A stretch of 64,000 nt of DNA, from assembly GCF_014196495.1 (NCBI RefSeq), contig NZ_JACIDT010000009.1:154140-218139 (forward strand), given 5' to 3'. The stretch's first letter is position 1; each line of letters opens with the position of its first letter. The DNA comes from Sphingobium jiangsuense. GTDB lineage: Bacteria > Pseudomonadota > Alphaproteobacteria > Sphingomonadales > Sphingomonadaceae. Below the pieces are notes generated by a model. The model saw nothing but the letters and a program-made list of their open reading frames with translations, had not been told where the DNA came from and did not search any database. Shown here in pieces: positions 41,243-49,981 of the stretch. A program made the position numbers and the translations under genes.

Positions 41243-42781
41243 CTATTTCAAATAGCCCTTCCCCGCCTCGATCCGCGCGAGCAGGCGGTCGAGCGCCGCG
41301 CGGTCGTGCCAGAAGCCCGCGCGCACCACGCCCGCTATGCGGTGGAGGTTGCGCACGTCGGCGGTCGGGTCGCCGTCCAGCACGACCAGATCGGCATCCG
41401 CGCCGGGCGCCACGCGGCCCATCGTCGCGGTGCGGCCGAGGAAGCGCGCGGCGTCGCTGGTCGTCATCCGGAGGATGCGCAGCGGGGCGAGGCCCGCTTT
41501 CGCCAGCTCGTCGAACTCGGCATGGAGCGAAAAGCCCGCGACCGCCCACGCCCCGCTTTCGTCGCTGCCGGTCAGCATCGGCACGCCTTCCTCGTCGAAC
41601 AGCTTCACCAGCCGCAGGTCGAGATCATATTCGCGGCGCATCAACGCGCGGGCGTCGGCCGGGACCTTCTCGACGAACTCGGCGGTCACGTCCTTCCACA
41701 GTTGCAGCGTCGCGGGCGGAAGATAGCGCAGCGCGGGATCGCGGGCGAATTCCGGGCGGTCGGCCTGCTCGGTGGTCTTGCGGCGGATCAGCGTCGGCAC
41801 CTGCCAGTTGCCCGCGTCGCGCAGCGCCCGCGCCATCCGGCGGCAGCGCGCCTCGTCGAAGCTGGCGATCATGATCGCGCGCCGCCGCGTGTCGGCCGGG
41901 GTGGTCGCGGCGGCCGGGTTGATGATCAGCCGGTGCAGCAGCGCGTCGGCGAGCTTGTCGGAATAGGGTATGGTGAAGGGCGGCCCCTTCATCACCGGGA
42001 TCGCGTCCAGTTCCCTGCGCAATTCGGCCTGGCGCGTGGAGCAGGCGACGAGCGCGGCCCCGCCCGGCCCCAGATGTTCGATCGCATGCATGCCCCGGCG
42101 CGCGGCGTCGACGATATCGACGCCCTGCGGCACATGGCCCGCGACCGGCAGGCCGAGCCGCCGCGCCTCGGGCAGCACCGCGTAGAGCACCGGCTTGCTG
42201 ACCAGGCCGATCTTGATGAAATCGGCGCCGCGCTCCTTCTGGTGGCGCACCGCCTCGATGCCCCGTTCCGGCGTGGAGGCGTTGAGCGGGGTCAGCAGCC
42301 CGCCCGGCAGGATCAGCGCCCTGGGCGCGAGCTGCCCCGTGGGCAGGCGCGATTCCGCGCGCTGTTGCAGCATCGCGTCCGATCCATGCATCTGGCGGAA
42401 GCCCGTCACGCCGTTGGCGAGCATCAGGCCCAGCGTGCCGCTGGGGTCCGCATCGCCGAGCGGATGCGCGTGCATGTCGTTGAAGCCGGGGGTGACGAAC
42501 CGCCCGGCAAGGTCGATGCGCTGCACGGCGGCGTCCCCGGCGGCGGGGTCCGCCGTGCCGACGCTGACGATCCTGCCGCCCTGCATCAGGATGAAGCTGC
42601 CCGGCGTCTTGGCGCCGGTCGCCGGGTCCACCACCGTCGCGCCGGTCAGCAGGACGCGGCCGGAAGCGGGGATATGCACGACCGGGCGATAGGGTTCGCG
42701 CGCCCAGAAATAGAGGGCGGCCCAGCCCGCCAGGAACAGCACCAGCAATGCTATCGCGATGCGCCTGATCCAACGCTTCAT
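41243..42781 (-). CDS. Membrane-anchored amidohydrolase-family protein
   Basis: 512 aa from ATG 42781 (GGGGAG upstream). N-terminal signal anchor with RRIAIALLVLFLAGWAALYF. A composite amidohydrolase domain follows: GATVVDPATGAKTPGSFILM, the HxH motif in PGFNDMHAHPLGD, a Lys in GADFIKIGLV, His in GLPVAGHVPQ and MHAIEHLG, an Asp in MLTGSDESGAW, and the C-terminal MGRVAPGADADLVVLDGDP. This resembles imidazolonepropionase-like / Xaa-Pro dipeptidase-type amidohydrolases facing the periplasm. The substrate is unknown. It is outside the catabolic clusters. Confidence 0.9.
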   Translation of the reverse strand: MKRWIRRIAIALLVLFLAGWAALYFWAREPYRPVVHIPASGRVLLTGATVVDPATGAKTPGSFILMQGGRIVSVGTADPAAGDAAVQRIDLAGRFVTPGFNDMHAHPLGDADPSGTLGLMLANGVTGFRQMHGSDAMLQQRAESRLPTGQLAPRALILPGGLLTPLNASTPERGIEAVRHQKERGADFIKIGLVSKPVLYAVLPEARRLGLPVAGHVPQGVDIVDAARRGMHAIEHLGPGGAALVACSTRQAELRRELDAIPVMKGPPFTIPYSDKLADALLHRLIINPAAATTPADTRRRAIMIASFDEARCRRMARALRDAGNWQVPTLIRRKTTEQADRPEFARDPALRYLPPATLQLWKDVTAEFVEKVPADARALMRREYDLDLRLVKLFDEEGVPMLTGSDESGAWAVAGFSLHAEFDELAKAGLAPLRILRMTTSDAARFLGRTATMGRVAPGADADLVVLDGDPTADVRNLHRIAGVVRAGFWHDRAALDRLLARIEAGKGYLK

Positions 42782-42894
42782 TTGGCTCTCCCCATGGCCG
42801 GATCCCGGTTGTTCGGATTCGATGCGGCGATATTTGGCATAAAAATATATATTATGCCAGAAAATCTGGAAGAGCCTGTCGCCTGCCCCCGTCG

Positions 42895-42926
42895 AAAGAA
42901 GAAAGGCCGGGGGTGAACCCGGCCTT
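42895..42926 (-). terminator. Rho-independent terminator after the autotransporter gene
   Basis: On the minus strand a 9-bp stem AAGGCCGGG / CCCGGCCTT with a 6-nt loop is followed by a T-rich tract (TTTCTTCTTTC). Confidence 0.75.
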
Positions 42927-42933
42927 CCGTTTC

Positions 42934-45900
42934 CTACCAGCGGATCGAGATCCCCGCATTGGCCGAATGCTGCCGCGCATTGGCCATGTCCCTGTAGCGA
43001 TAGCCGAGCGAGAGCGCGACCCGCTCCGACAGCAGCGCCTCCACGCCCGCGCCGCCCTGAACGCCGGTCTTGCCCATGGAGGGCGCGCCGACCGTCATCG
43101 CGACGCCGCCCAGCAGCGGGTCGAGGCGCGTCGCCTCGTCCGCCAGCTCGCGGGTCACGCTCGCCTGCGCATAGGGGGCGATCGTCGCGCCGCCCATGGC
43201 GAAGCGGGTGCCGAGCTTCGCGCCGCCGCGCAGCTGCCACGCATTGCGCCGGTCGTTGGTGAAGCGCAGCGCGACCGCCGCGTCGCCGGTTTCGGCGAAG
43301 CCGTCCCGCTCGACCCGGTCATAGGCGATCCCGGCAAAGGGGGTGAGCGAGACGCCGCCCAGGTCCAGACGGTGCCCGGCCTCGACGTCCACGCCCCAGG
43401 AGAAGCCGTCCGGCCGCGATGCGAGCGTGCGGTTGCCGTCCGACAGCGCGACCTCGCGATCGATGCGGTAATCGTCGATCGCGAAGGAGAGGACGCCGCG
43501 CACATAGCTGTCGCGGGACGCCCAGCGGCCGTAGAGCATCGCCTGATAATGGTCGTCGTCCGACTTTCCGAGGCCGGAGGTCGAGACGTCCGACGTGCCG
43601 TAGGCGAAGGCCGCGCCGAGCAGCAGCGTGTCGGTCGCCTGCGTGTCGAGGCCGACCAGCAGCGTGGTGCTTTCCGCGCTGTAGCCCCGGCCGGAGCGAT
43701 CCGCCTTCACCCGCACATGGTCGCGGTTGAAGCTGCCCCAGAGGCTGTTGCGGCCGCCGTCCGCACCGTCGAGATGCTGGCCGACCCCGGCGCGCGCCGC
43801 GCGCAGGCTGAGCGTCGCGGCGTCCATCGCGCTCGCATGGATGCTGCCCGACAGCTGCTCCATCGACAGGGCGAGCTGGCCCGCGTCGAGGCCGGCCAGG
43901 CCGTCGAACAGGCGGCCCGTGGCGCTGATGTCGCGCACCCCGGCCGGGCCGCGCAGGCCGTCCAGAGCCTGCCCCGCCGACCGGCCGTTGTCGCCGGTCG
44001 CGAAGCCCGCATAGGACAGCGGCGTCACCGCCAGCAGGATCGTGGTGTCGCGATAGACCACGTCGAAGCGCGTATCGGCGGCCAGCCCCGCGTCGGGCTG
44101 GGCCAGCGCCGCGAACGAGCCCTCGACCCCGCCTTCCGCACTGACGACCGTGAAGGTCTGGCCCAGCTGCGGCGTGAAGCTGTTGGTGGCGTCGCCGGTG
44201 ATGCCGCGCAGCGTCGGGCTGATCGTGCCGCCTGCCGTATAGACGCTGTTCTGCCCCGTCAGCACCAGCATGTCGTGATGGCCTGCGCCGGTCCCGGCGG
44301 TGGTGCCGTCGATGTCGAGCAGCAGCGTGCTGCCCGCCGCCTGCGTCACATTGCCCGCGACGACGAGCACGCCGGGCGAGTTGCCGGGGGAGAGGATGCC
44401 GTTGACCTCGACATTGCCCGCGATCTGGCCCGATCCCCCCGCGATGCCCTGCTGCCCGACCACGACATTGCCCTGGAAGACATTGTTGAAGGCCAGCGTG
44501 CCCTGCTCGATGCAGGCGCCCTCGCTGCTGCCGCCCGCCGCCATCAGGCTGAGGCGGCCCGCGCCGGTCTTGGTGAAGCAGGCATTGCCGTCGACCGACC
44601 CGGCCAGCGTCACGTCATGGGCGCCGGTGTCGAAGGTGGAGTTGGTGCCGACGACATGCACGTTCTGGCTGATGTTCATGTCCGTTCCGGCCGTGAACCC
44701 GCCATCCTGATGCAGGAATATGTCGCCGCCCCCGCCGCCGATCGCGGCCTGCGACTGGGCGACGACGCGGCCGGCCACGACGTTGATCGTCACCCGCTCG
44801 TTGCTGCCCGTCAGGGTCAGCGTGCCCGCGCCGATCTTCTCGATATTGCCCTGGCCGGTGATGTCGCCCGCCATCACGATATCATGGCCGTTGCTGTCGA
44901 ACCGGGCGCGCTGCGTGTCGTTGATGAAGAGGTCGTGGCTGATCGTGAAATCGGCCAGCGTGCGCAGCGTGGTGTCCTCCTCGATGCGGACGACGCTCCC
45001 CGCGATGCCCAGCGCGGCGTCGGAATCGAAGGCGAGGACGCCGCCGGCCAGCACGATGCCGTTCTGGCTGTTGGTGCCGGTCAGCGTCAGCGTGCCCGAT
45101 CCGGTCTTGTTGAGCGTCCCCGGCCCGGAGAGGTTGCCGGAAAGGACGATATCATGCCCCGCGCTGTTCACGGTCGATCCGCTGTCGGTCAGCGTGACGG
45201 CGTTCGCCAGCGAAAGCTCTCCGCCCGCGCGGAATTCCGCCGCGCCGATGGTGAGCGGCCCGGTGCCGATCGCGGCGTTGCCGGTCGCGACGAGGGTGCC
45301 GCCGGTGACCGAAGTGCCGCCCGCATGGCTGTTCGCGCCGGTGAGCGTCAGCGTGCCCGATCCCGATTTCACCAGCCCGCCCGTGCCGGACAGCGCGCCC
45401 GCATAGCTGCCGTCGCTGCCCTGCGCGAATTCGACGGTGCCGTCGTTGGCGATATCGCCCTGGAGCGACTGGCTGTCCCCGATCAGGCGGCCCTCGGTGA
45501 CGGCGGTGCCGCCGCTATAGCTGTTGGCGCCGGTCAGCGTCAGCGTGCCCGCGCCGGTCTTGGTCAGCCCGCCCGTGCCGGACAGGATGCCGGAAAGGGT
45601 GACCGCGTTCCCCTGCGTGTCGATGCCGCCGCCGCCCGCTTCCAGCGAGAGGGCGGTCGCAAGGACGAGGGGCGAGGTGAAGACGAGGGTGCCGCCGTCG
45701 AACACCGGCGAGATGGTGCCCGCGATCAGATCGCCGACATCGTGCGTGCCGGTGATGTTGTTGGGCCCGCCGACCGCCGCGGCGATGTTCGTGCCGAAGA
45801 TATAGCTGTAGTTGATGACGATGCTTTCGCCCGTCAGCAGCGATCCGATGTCGAAGCCCAGGCCGATGGTGTTGTCGCCATTGCCGATATTGGTCCCCGC

Positions 45901-46668
45901 CAGATAGGAGGCGGTGTCCTGCGTCCAGCCGGTGACGGCCGAATTATGGGTGATGGTCGAATTGGTGTAGAGGCCGATCACATATTTGGACACCAGCGCC
46001 TCGGCATAGACGAGGTCGCTCGCCGGGACGCCGTCGGTCCCGCGGATATTGGTGGTGGCGCTGCTGTCGCCAGATGCGGCGACCGCGTCCGGGTCGATCT
46101 GCCGCGAAAAGGTGAGGCCGGTCAGGTCGGTCAGCGCCGAGATGGTCGTGCTGATCTCGATCTTCTGGCTGTCGCTGTTGAAATAATAGTCGTTGGTGAT
46201 GTCGAACAGGCCGGCGATGTTCCCCGACCAGACCGCGCGCTTGTCGTAGGTCGTGCCGTTATAGGCGATGCCGCTATAGTCGGTCAGCGTGCCGGCGATG
46301 CCGGCGACGGAGGACGAGTTGTTGTTGCGGTAGCGGAAGGTCGCGCCGTCGGTTCCCTCGACCACGAAGCCTTCGAACGGGGTGCCGGGGGTGAGATAGT
46401 CATAGGCCGGGTTGAACGTGCCGGTGCCGGTGCCGTCGTAGAGGATGCCCGGCGAGGTGTTGCCGCCATAGCCCAGCGTGCCTTTGTCGTTGAGGCCGAT
46501 CTTGATATAGTCGCCGCTCAGGATGATGGAGTTCGCATGGGCGCTGGCGGGCACCAGCATGGTCGAGGCGGCGAGCGCCAGCAGCAGCGGCTTTGCCGCC
46601 CCCGCGCGGCCCTGGAACGGGCGAGATGCGAACAAGGCGTTCGTGGCAGATGCGGCGAGATGGCGCAC
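42934..46668 (-). CDS. Autotransporter (type V secreted) outer-membrane protein with passenger repeats
   Basis: 1244 aa. Long N-terminal signal peptide ending near residue 45 (LALAASTMLVPASAHA). A globular region to about residue 330 is followed by passenger-associated (PATR-type) repeats in which TKTGAGTLTLTGAN-like and KSGSGTLTLTGAN-like strands recur, often joined by SYSGGT or SHAGGT. These predict a beta-helix. The last ~290 residues form an autotransporter beta-barrel ending in GISIRW. Probable surface adhesin or matrix protein. The full-length frame on the opposite strand is a codon-bias shadow. It has its own terminator. Confidence 0.94.
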   Translation of the reverse strand: MRHLAASATNALFASRPFQGRAGAAKPLLLALAASTMLVPASAHANSIILSGDYIKIGLNDKGTLGYGGNTSPGILYDGTGTGTFNPAYDYLTPGTPFEGFVVEGTDGATFRYRNNNSSSVAGIAGTLTDYSGIAYNGTTYDKRAVWSGNIAGLFDITNDYYFNSDSQKIEISTTISALTDLTGLTFSRQIDPDAVAASGDSSATTNIRGTDGVPASDLVYAEALVSKYVIGLYTNSTITHNSAVTGWTQDTASYLAGTNIGNGDNTIGLGFDIGSLLTGESIVINYSYIFGTNIAAAVGGPNNITGTHDVGDLIAGTISPVFDGGTLVFTSPLVLATALSLEAGGGGIDTQGNAVTLSGILSGTGGLTKTGAGTLTLTGANSYSGGTAVTEGRLIGDSQSLQGDIANDGTVEFAQGSDGSYAGALSGTGGLVKSGSGTLTLTGANSHAGGTSVTGGTLVATGNAAIGTGPLTIGAAEFRAGGELSLANAVTLTDSGSTVNSAGHDIVLSGNLSGPGTLNKTGSGTLTLTGTNSQNGIVLAGGVLAFDSDAALGIAGSVVRIEEDTTLRTLADFTISHDLFINDTQRARFDSNGHDIVMAGDITGQGNIEKIGAGTLTLTGSNERVTINVVAGRVVAQSQAAIGGGGGDIFLHQDGGFTAGTDMNISQNVHVVGTNSTFDTGAHDVTLAGSVDGNACFTKTGAGRLSLMAAGGSSEGACIEQGTLAFNNVFQGNVVVGQQGIAGGSGQIAGNVEVNGILSPGNSPGVLVVAGNVTQAAGSTLLLDIDGTTAGTGAGHHDMLVLTGQNSVYTAGGTISPTLRGITGDATNSFTPQLGQTFTVVSAEGGVEGSFAALAQPDAGLAADTRFDVVYRDTTILLAVTPLSYAGFATGDNGRSAGQALDGLRGPAGVRDISATGRLFDGLAGLDAGQLALSMEQLSGSIHASAMDAATLSLRAARAGVGQHLDGADGGRNSLWGSFNRDHVRVKADRSGRGYSAESTTLLVGLDTQATDTLLLGAAFAYGTSDVSTSGLGKSDDDHYQAMLYGRWASRDSYVRGVLSFAIDDYRIDREVALSDGNRTLASRPDGFSWGVDVEAGHRLDLGGVSLTPFAGIAYDRVERDGFAETGDAAVALRFTNDRRNAWQLRGGAKLGTRFAMGGATIAPYAQASVTRELADEATRLDPLLGGVAMTVGAPSMGKTGVQGGAGVEALLSERVALSLGYRYRDMANARQHSANAGISIRW

Positions 46669-46840
46669 TAGATTCTCCCTTGGATTACAAAAGACTGGGA
46701 GGAAGGGCCGGAATTTGCCGGACCTTCGTTTCCCGGACTCTCCAATGGCCCTGCGCTGGTTAAGAAGGGGTTATCCTTTCCGCCCGGAAAGGATGCCGAG
46801 GAAGCGCGGCGAATTCCAGAAAACAGAGGCGCTCGCGCGG

Positions 46841-46878
46841 TGTAGTCATTGACTACATATGTAGTTATGCACTACATA
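46841..46878. promoter_or_regulatory. Nested palindromes upstream of the toxin-antitoxin pair
   Basis: TGTAGTCA-T-TGACTACA (46841-46857) overlaps the perfect palindrome ACTACATATGTAGT (46852-46865), and CACTACATA follows over the toxin start. Repeated TGTAGT/ACTACA half-sites next to a toxin-antitoxin operon are typical of autoregulation by the antitoxin. Confidence 0.7.
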
Positions 46879-47133
46879 CCTGTCGTGAAGCAGATCGCAT
46901 ACACCGGATCAGCGCTCAGGACGCTCCGCCGTATCCCGGCGAACACGGCCAGGCTGATCATGGCGAAGGTGGAGCAATATGCCGCCGATCCGGCATCGCT
47001 TGCGAACAATGTCACCAACCTGAAGGGGCGCGATGGCATCAGGCTGCGGATACAGGACTGGCGGGTTATCATGCTCGACGGCGTGGTGATCGAGGTTCTG
47101 GAAATTGGCCCGCGCGGCGGCATCTGCGACTGA
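46867..47133 (+). CDS. RelE/ParE-superfamily toxin
   Basis: 88 aa from ATG 46867; a TTG at 46849 would lie within the operator and is unlikely. The fold pattern is clear: KQIAYTGSALRTLRRIPANTARLIMAKVEQYA followed by VTNLKGRDGIRLRIQDWRVIMLDGVVIEVLEIGPRGG, the RelE-like helix-hairpin plus strand order with basic residues at the active region. Probably an mRNA interferase or a gyrase-type toxin silenced by the next gene. No clear ribosome-binding site, as the start is inside the palindromes. Confidence 0.85.
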   Translation: MHYIPVVKQIAYTGSALRTLRRIPANTARLIMAKVEQYAADPASLANNVTNLKGRDGIRLRIQDWRVIMLDGVVIEVLEIGPRGGICD

Positions 47134-47144
47134 AGGAGGACGAT

Positions 47145-47486
47145 ATGGGCGAAATGATCACGATCCCGCTCGATGAATATAAGCGCCTTCAGCGCGCGGC
47201 GCATGACCTTGAGGATATCCGTATCCTCGACCGTGTCACCGCCGACCTGGCGGCTGGACGCGAAGAAGCGATCCCGGCCGAATATGTCGCCCGCATGATC
47301 GACGGCGAAAGCCCGCTTCGCGTGTGGCGCGGATATCGTGGACTGAGCCAGGCAGCGCTGGCGAAGGCTTCCGGCGTCAACCGGGTGCAGATCGTGGATA
47401 TTGAAGCTGGACGGAGTTCCGGTTCGGTGGAGACGCTCAAGAAGCTGGCTGCGGCGCTTGGGGTGGCGTTGGACGATATCGCCTGA
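47145..47486 (+). CDS. XRE-family antitoxin (HigA/RelB-like)
   Basis: 113 aa from ATG 47145 (GGAGGA upstream), 11 bp after the toxin stop. The C-terminal half is a Cro/CI helix-turn-helix: LRVWRGYRGLSQAALAKASGVNRVQIVDIEAGRSSGSVETLKKLAAALGVALDDI. The N-terminal half (IPLDEYKRLQRAAHDLEDIRILDRV) is an antitoxin-type helix that probably binds the toxin. Toxin-first order and the palindromes upstream suit a HigBA-type autoregulated module. Confidence 0.87.
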   Translation: MGEMITIPLDEYKRLQRAAHDLEDIRILDRVTADLAAGREEAIPAEYVARMIDGESPLRVWRGYRGLSQAALAKASGVNRVQIVDIEAGRSSGSVETLKKLAAALGVALDDIA

Positions 47487-47622
47487 CCCGGCCCATGCGC
47501 GTCGGGAACCGGCTCAGCCTTGCTGGATCGTCGTCCCTCATAACTCCCGCCCGCACGGTCACACTCGCATGCCATTGCGACGGTCCATCCCGTCACGGAG
47601 GGTTCGGGAAGGGGGCGGGCGT

Positions 47623-48624
47623 CTATCCGGCGATGCGCGAGACGGGGAAAAGCAGCTTCGTTTCGAACAGGCCGTCCTGCCAGACCTGCGAATAGGTGCC
47701 TTCCAGCCCGTGGATCGCGCTCTGCAACAGGCGGGAGCCGAAGCCCTGCTGCTCGCTGTCCGGCGCGCTGCCGCCCGTCTCGCGCCAGAGGATGACGATG
47801 CGGTCGTCCTCGATCGCGGTGCTGATGGCGAGCTGCCCGTCCGGCCGGGACAGGCCGCCATATTTGACCGCGTTGGTCGCCAGTTCGTGAAAGGCCAGCG
47901 CCAGCGAGGTGATCGCGCCCGCGCCGACCGGCGCCTCCAGCGCCTCTATGCTGATGTTCGCATGGGCGTAATAGGGGGCGAGGATGGCGTCGAGCAGCAG
48001 CGGCAGGCTGGTGTTCTTGCTGAGCGCGCCGAGCACGAGCTGATGCGCGGAGGACAGCGCCTGTATCTGCCCGCTCAGCCCGTCGGCGAAATCCTGAATG
48101 TCCCCGGCGCGGCGGCGGCCCACGCTGATCAGGCTCTGCACGATGGTCATCAGATTCTTGATCCGGTGGTTCATCTCGCGCAGCAGCAGCGCCTGCGCCT
48201 CGGCCTGGCGCCGCCGCTCGCTGATGTCGCGGGCGATGCTGGACGCGCCGATGATCCGGCCGGAGGCGTCGCGCACCGGCGAGACGGTCAGCTCTATGTC
48301 GATGGGCCGTCCGTCGCGCGTGCACCGCACCGTCTCGAACTGCTCGATCCGTTCGCCCTTGCGCAGCCGGGCGATGATCTCCTCTTCCTCATGCAGCCGG
48401 TCGTCGGGGATGATGAGGGTGATCGGCCGGCCCACCGCCTCCTCGCGGCGATAGCCGAACATCGTTTCCGCCGCGTGGTTCCAGCTGGTGATGATGCCGT
48501 CGAGCGACTTGCTGAGAATGGCGTCGAAGCTGCTTTCGATGATGGCGCCCAGCCAGAGCGCGGCCGCTTCGCCCGCCATCGGGCCTTCCATCAGGGATCC
48601 GTCCGCGTCTCTCCTGTCCGTCAT
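47623..48624 (-). CDS. PAS-domain HWE-family sensor histidine kinase
   Basis: About 333 aa from ATG 48624. PAS domain at about 25-145 (IIESSFDAILSKSLDGIITSWNHAAETMFGYRREEAVGRP, VRCTRDGRPIDIELTVSPVRD, IGASSIARDISERR). The dimerisation helix carries the phospho-His in LLREMNHRIKNLMTIVQSL; the N box FHELATNAVKYGGLS and the W-x-E in ILWRETGG are the defining HWE residues. Such kinases are abundant in alphaproteobacteria and often act in general stress or light responses. No response regulator is adjacent. No transmembrane segment, so cytoplasmic. Confidence 0.93.
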   Translation of the reverse strand: MTDRRDADGSLMEGPMAGEAAALWLGAIIESSFDAILSKSLDGIITSWNHAAETMFGYRREEAVGRPITLIIPDDRLHEEEEIIARLRKGERIEQFETVRCTRDGRPIDIELTVSPVRDASGRIIGASSIARDISERRRQAEAQALLLREMNHRIKNLMTIVQSLISVGRRRAGDIQDFADGLSGQIQALSSAHQLVLGALSKNTSLPLLLDAILAPYYAHANISIEALEAPVGAGAITSLALAFHELATNAVKYGGLSRPDGQLAISTAIEDDRIVILWRETGGSAPDSEQQGFGSRLLQSAIHGLEGTYSQVWQDGLFETKLLFPVSRIAG

Positions 48625-48780
48625 TCCATCGCTCCGGTCCCTTGTCGCATCATGCGGGGCGGATGCTCCACCCCGGAACGCCGGGCGGGAGATCCCCGCA
48701 AAGATGTAGCGTCGTGCGATGGCATGGCAACTCCACACTTGGGGGCAAATGAATGATAAATGTTAAGTCGGGAAGGGGGC

Positions 48781-48978
48781 TTAACGCAAGGAGGGGTCTT
48801 CGCGCTGCTGCCGCAGGGCCTTTTCCCCCGCCTCGATCAGCCGCTGGCCGGTGGTGATCGCCGCCTGCGCCGTCATCGTGATCGCGACGCCGTCGGGCCC
48901 GTCGAGAAAGACGTGGCCTTCCTCGGCGGAGGCGGCGCCGGGGGTGGAAAAGGGGTCGGTCGGGTGACGGTCCTTCAT
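48781..48978 (-). CDS. 65-aa conserved-type small protein between Crp/Fnr and kinase genes
   Basis: Starts in an ATGA overlap with the preceding regulator gene, which supports reality and coupling. The sequence is soluble, with FSTPGAASAEEGHVFLDGPDGVAITMTAQAAITTGQRLIEAGEKAL. The VAITMTAQAAITTGQRLIEAG stretch looks like a short strand-helix unit. Function not known; possible role in the adjacent two-component or Crp/Fnr regulatory circuit. Confidence 0.7.
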   Translation of the reverse strand: MKDRHPTDPFSTPGAASAEEGHVFLDGPDGVAITMTAQAAITTGQRLIEAGEKALRQQREDPSLR

Positions 48979-49721
48979 GTCATCTCCCTTTTGCTGACGG
49001 GGCTGTCCTCTGGATCAGCCAGATAGAGATAATGGGGGCTGAAGTCGCCGCGCCGGGCAAGACCCTCCGGGTCCTGGATGTCGACGAGCGAGGATCGCAC
49101 GAGGCACAGCCCCGATTCCCGCAGCTGGCGCATCGCGCGATTGGTGTGCACCGTCGTCAGCCCGCATATCTCGGCGATGTCCGACTGGGTGAGGCTGAGC
49201 ACGAAGCGGCGCCCGTCGGAAAGGCCGACGGCGCGCAGCCGCGCCTCCATCTCGCACAGGAAATGGGCGACGCGCCCCACCGCGTCGAGCCGGCCCACGC
49301 GGAACAGCCAGGCGCGGTGCAGCGCCGCGTCGATCAGCGTGGAAAACCATAATTTGCGCGCCAGCTCCGGCCGGGGGTCGAGGATTTCCTTCAGCGACGC
49401 ATGCGGCACCACGGCGATGGTCGCGGTGGTGAGCGTGCCGATCGCATGATCCAGCTCCAGCATCGGATAGGCGTGGAGATCGACGAATTCGCCCGGCACA
49501 TGGATGGCGACGAGCTGGCGCAGGCCCCGGTGATCGTCGATGTGGCGGGACATGATCCCTTCCAGCAGCAGGGTGCTGATCGTCACCGTCTCCCCCGCTT
49601 CCACCAGCGTGCGGCGCGGATCGATGGTGAGCACCTCGCTGATCGCATCCTCCAGCAGCGTCCGCTCCTCGCGGGTCAGGTGGACGCCGCGGCGATTGGC
49701 AAGCAGTCGATCCATGAACAT
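48975..49721 (-). CDS. Crp/Fnr-family transcriptional regulator
   Basis: About 248 aa from ATG 49721 (49715 is an alternative; ribosome-binding site weak). Cyclic-nucleotide-binding-like domain with VEAGETVTISTLLLEGIMSRHIDDHRGLRQLVAIHVPGEFVDLHAY, then a HTH_Crp domain SLTQSDIAEICGLTTVHTNRAMRQLRESGL. No N-terminal Cys cluster of FNR type is present, so oxygen sensing through an iron-sulfur cluster is unlikely. First gene of the leftward group regulator - 65-aa protein - HWE kinase, divergent from the type I secretion operon. Confidence 0.9.
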   Translation of the reverse strand: MFMDRLLANRRGVHLTREERTLLEDAISEVLTIDPRRTLVEAGETVTISTLLLEGIMSRHIDDHRGLRQLVAIHVPGEFVDLHAYPMLELDHAIGTLTTATIAVVPHASLKEILDPRPELARKLWFSTLIDAALHRAWLFRVGRLDAVGRVAHFLCEMEARLRAVGLSDGRRFVLSLTQSDIAEICGLTTVHTNRAMRQLRESGLCLVRSSLVDIQDPEGLARRGDFSPHYLYLADPEDSPVSKREMT

Positions 49722-49981
49722 CGAATAGGGCCCCGCCTTGTTGCCGGAAGGAAATGCATAAACCCGCAATCGGTTCAATCGATCCCGTTTTCCTGTCCGC
49801 GCGCGCCTGGCGCGCGGACGGAAATGGGACAGCATCCGCTTGAAAATGCGCTTGGCTTATCCCCCGACACGCGATACGCCCGGCGAAACGACAGGAATAT
49901 ATTTTCGCCTTCGACTCCGATTCCGGCCGGCAACCGGACCCGACGCCCCGATGGAAGCGGCGCGTCGTCAGACGGGAAGGC

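Noticed and set aside
42913..46671. 1252-aa plus-strand frame opposite the autotransporter gene
   Set aside because: Same kind of shadow; the minus-strand product has a signal peptide, passenger repeats and a beta-barrel.
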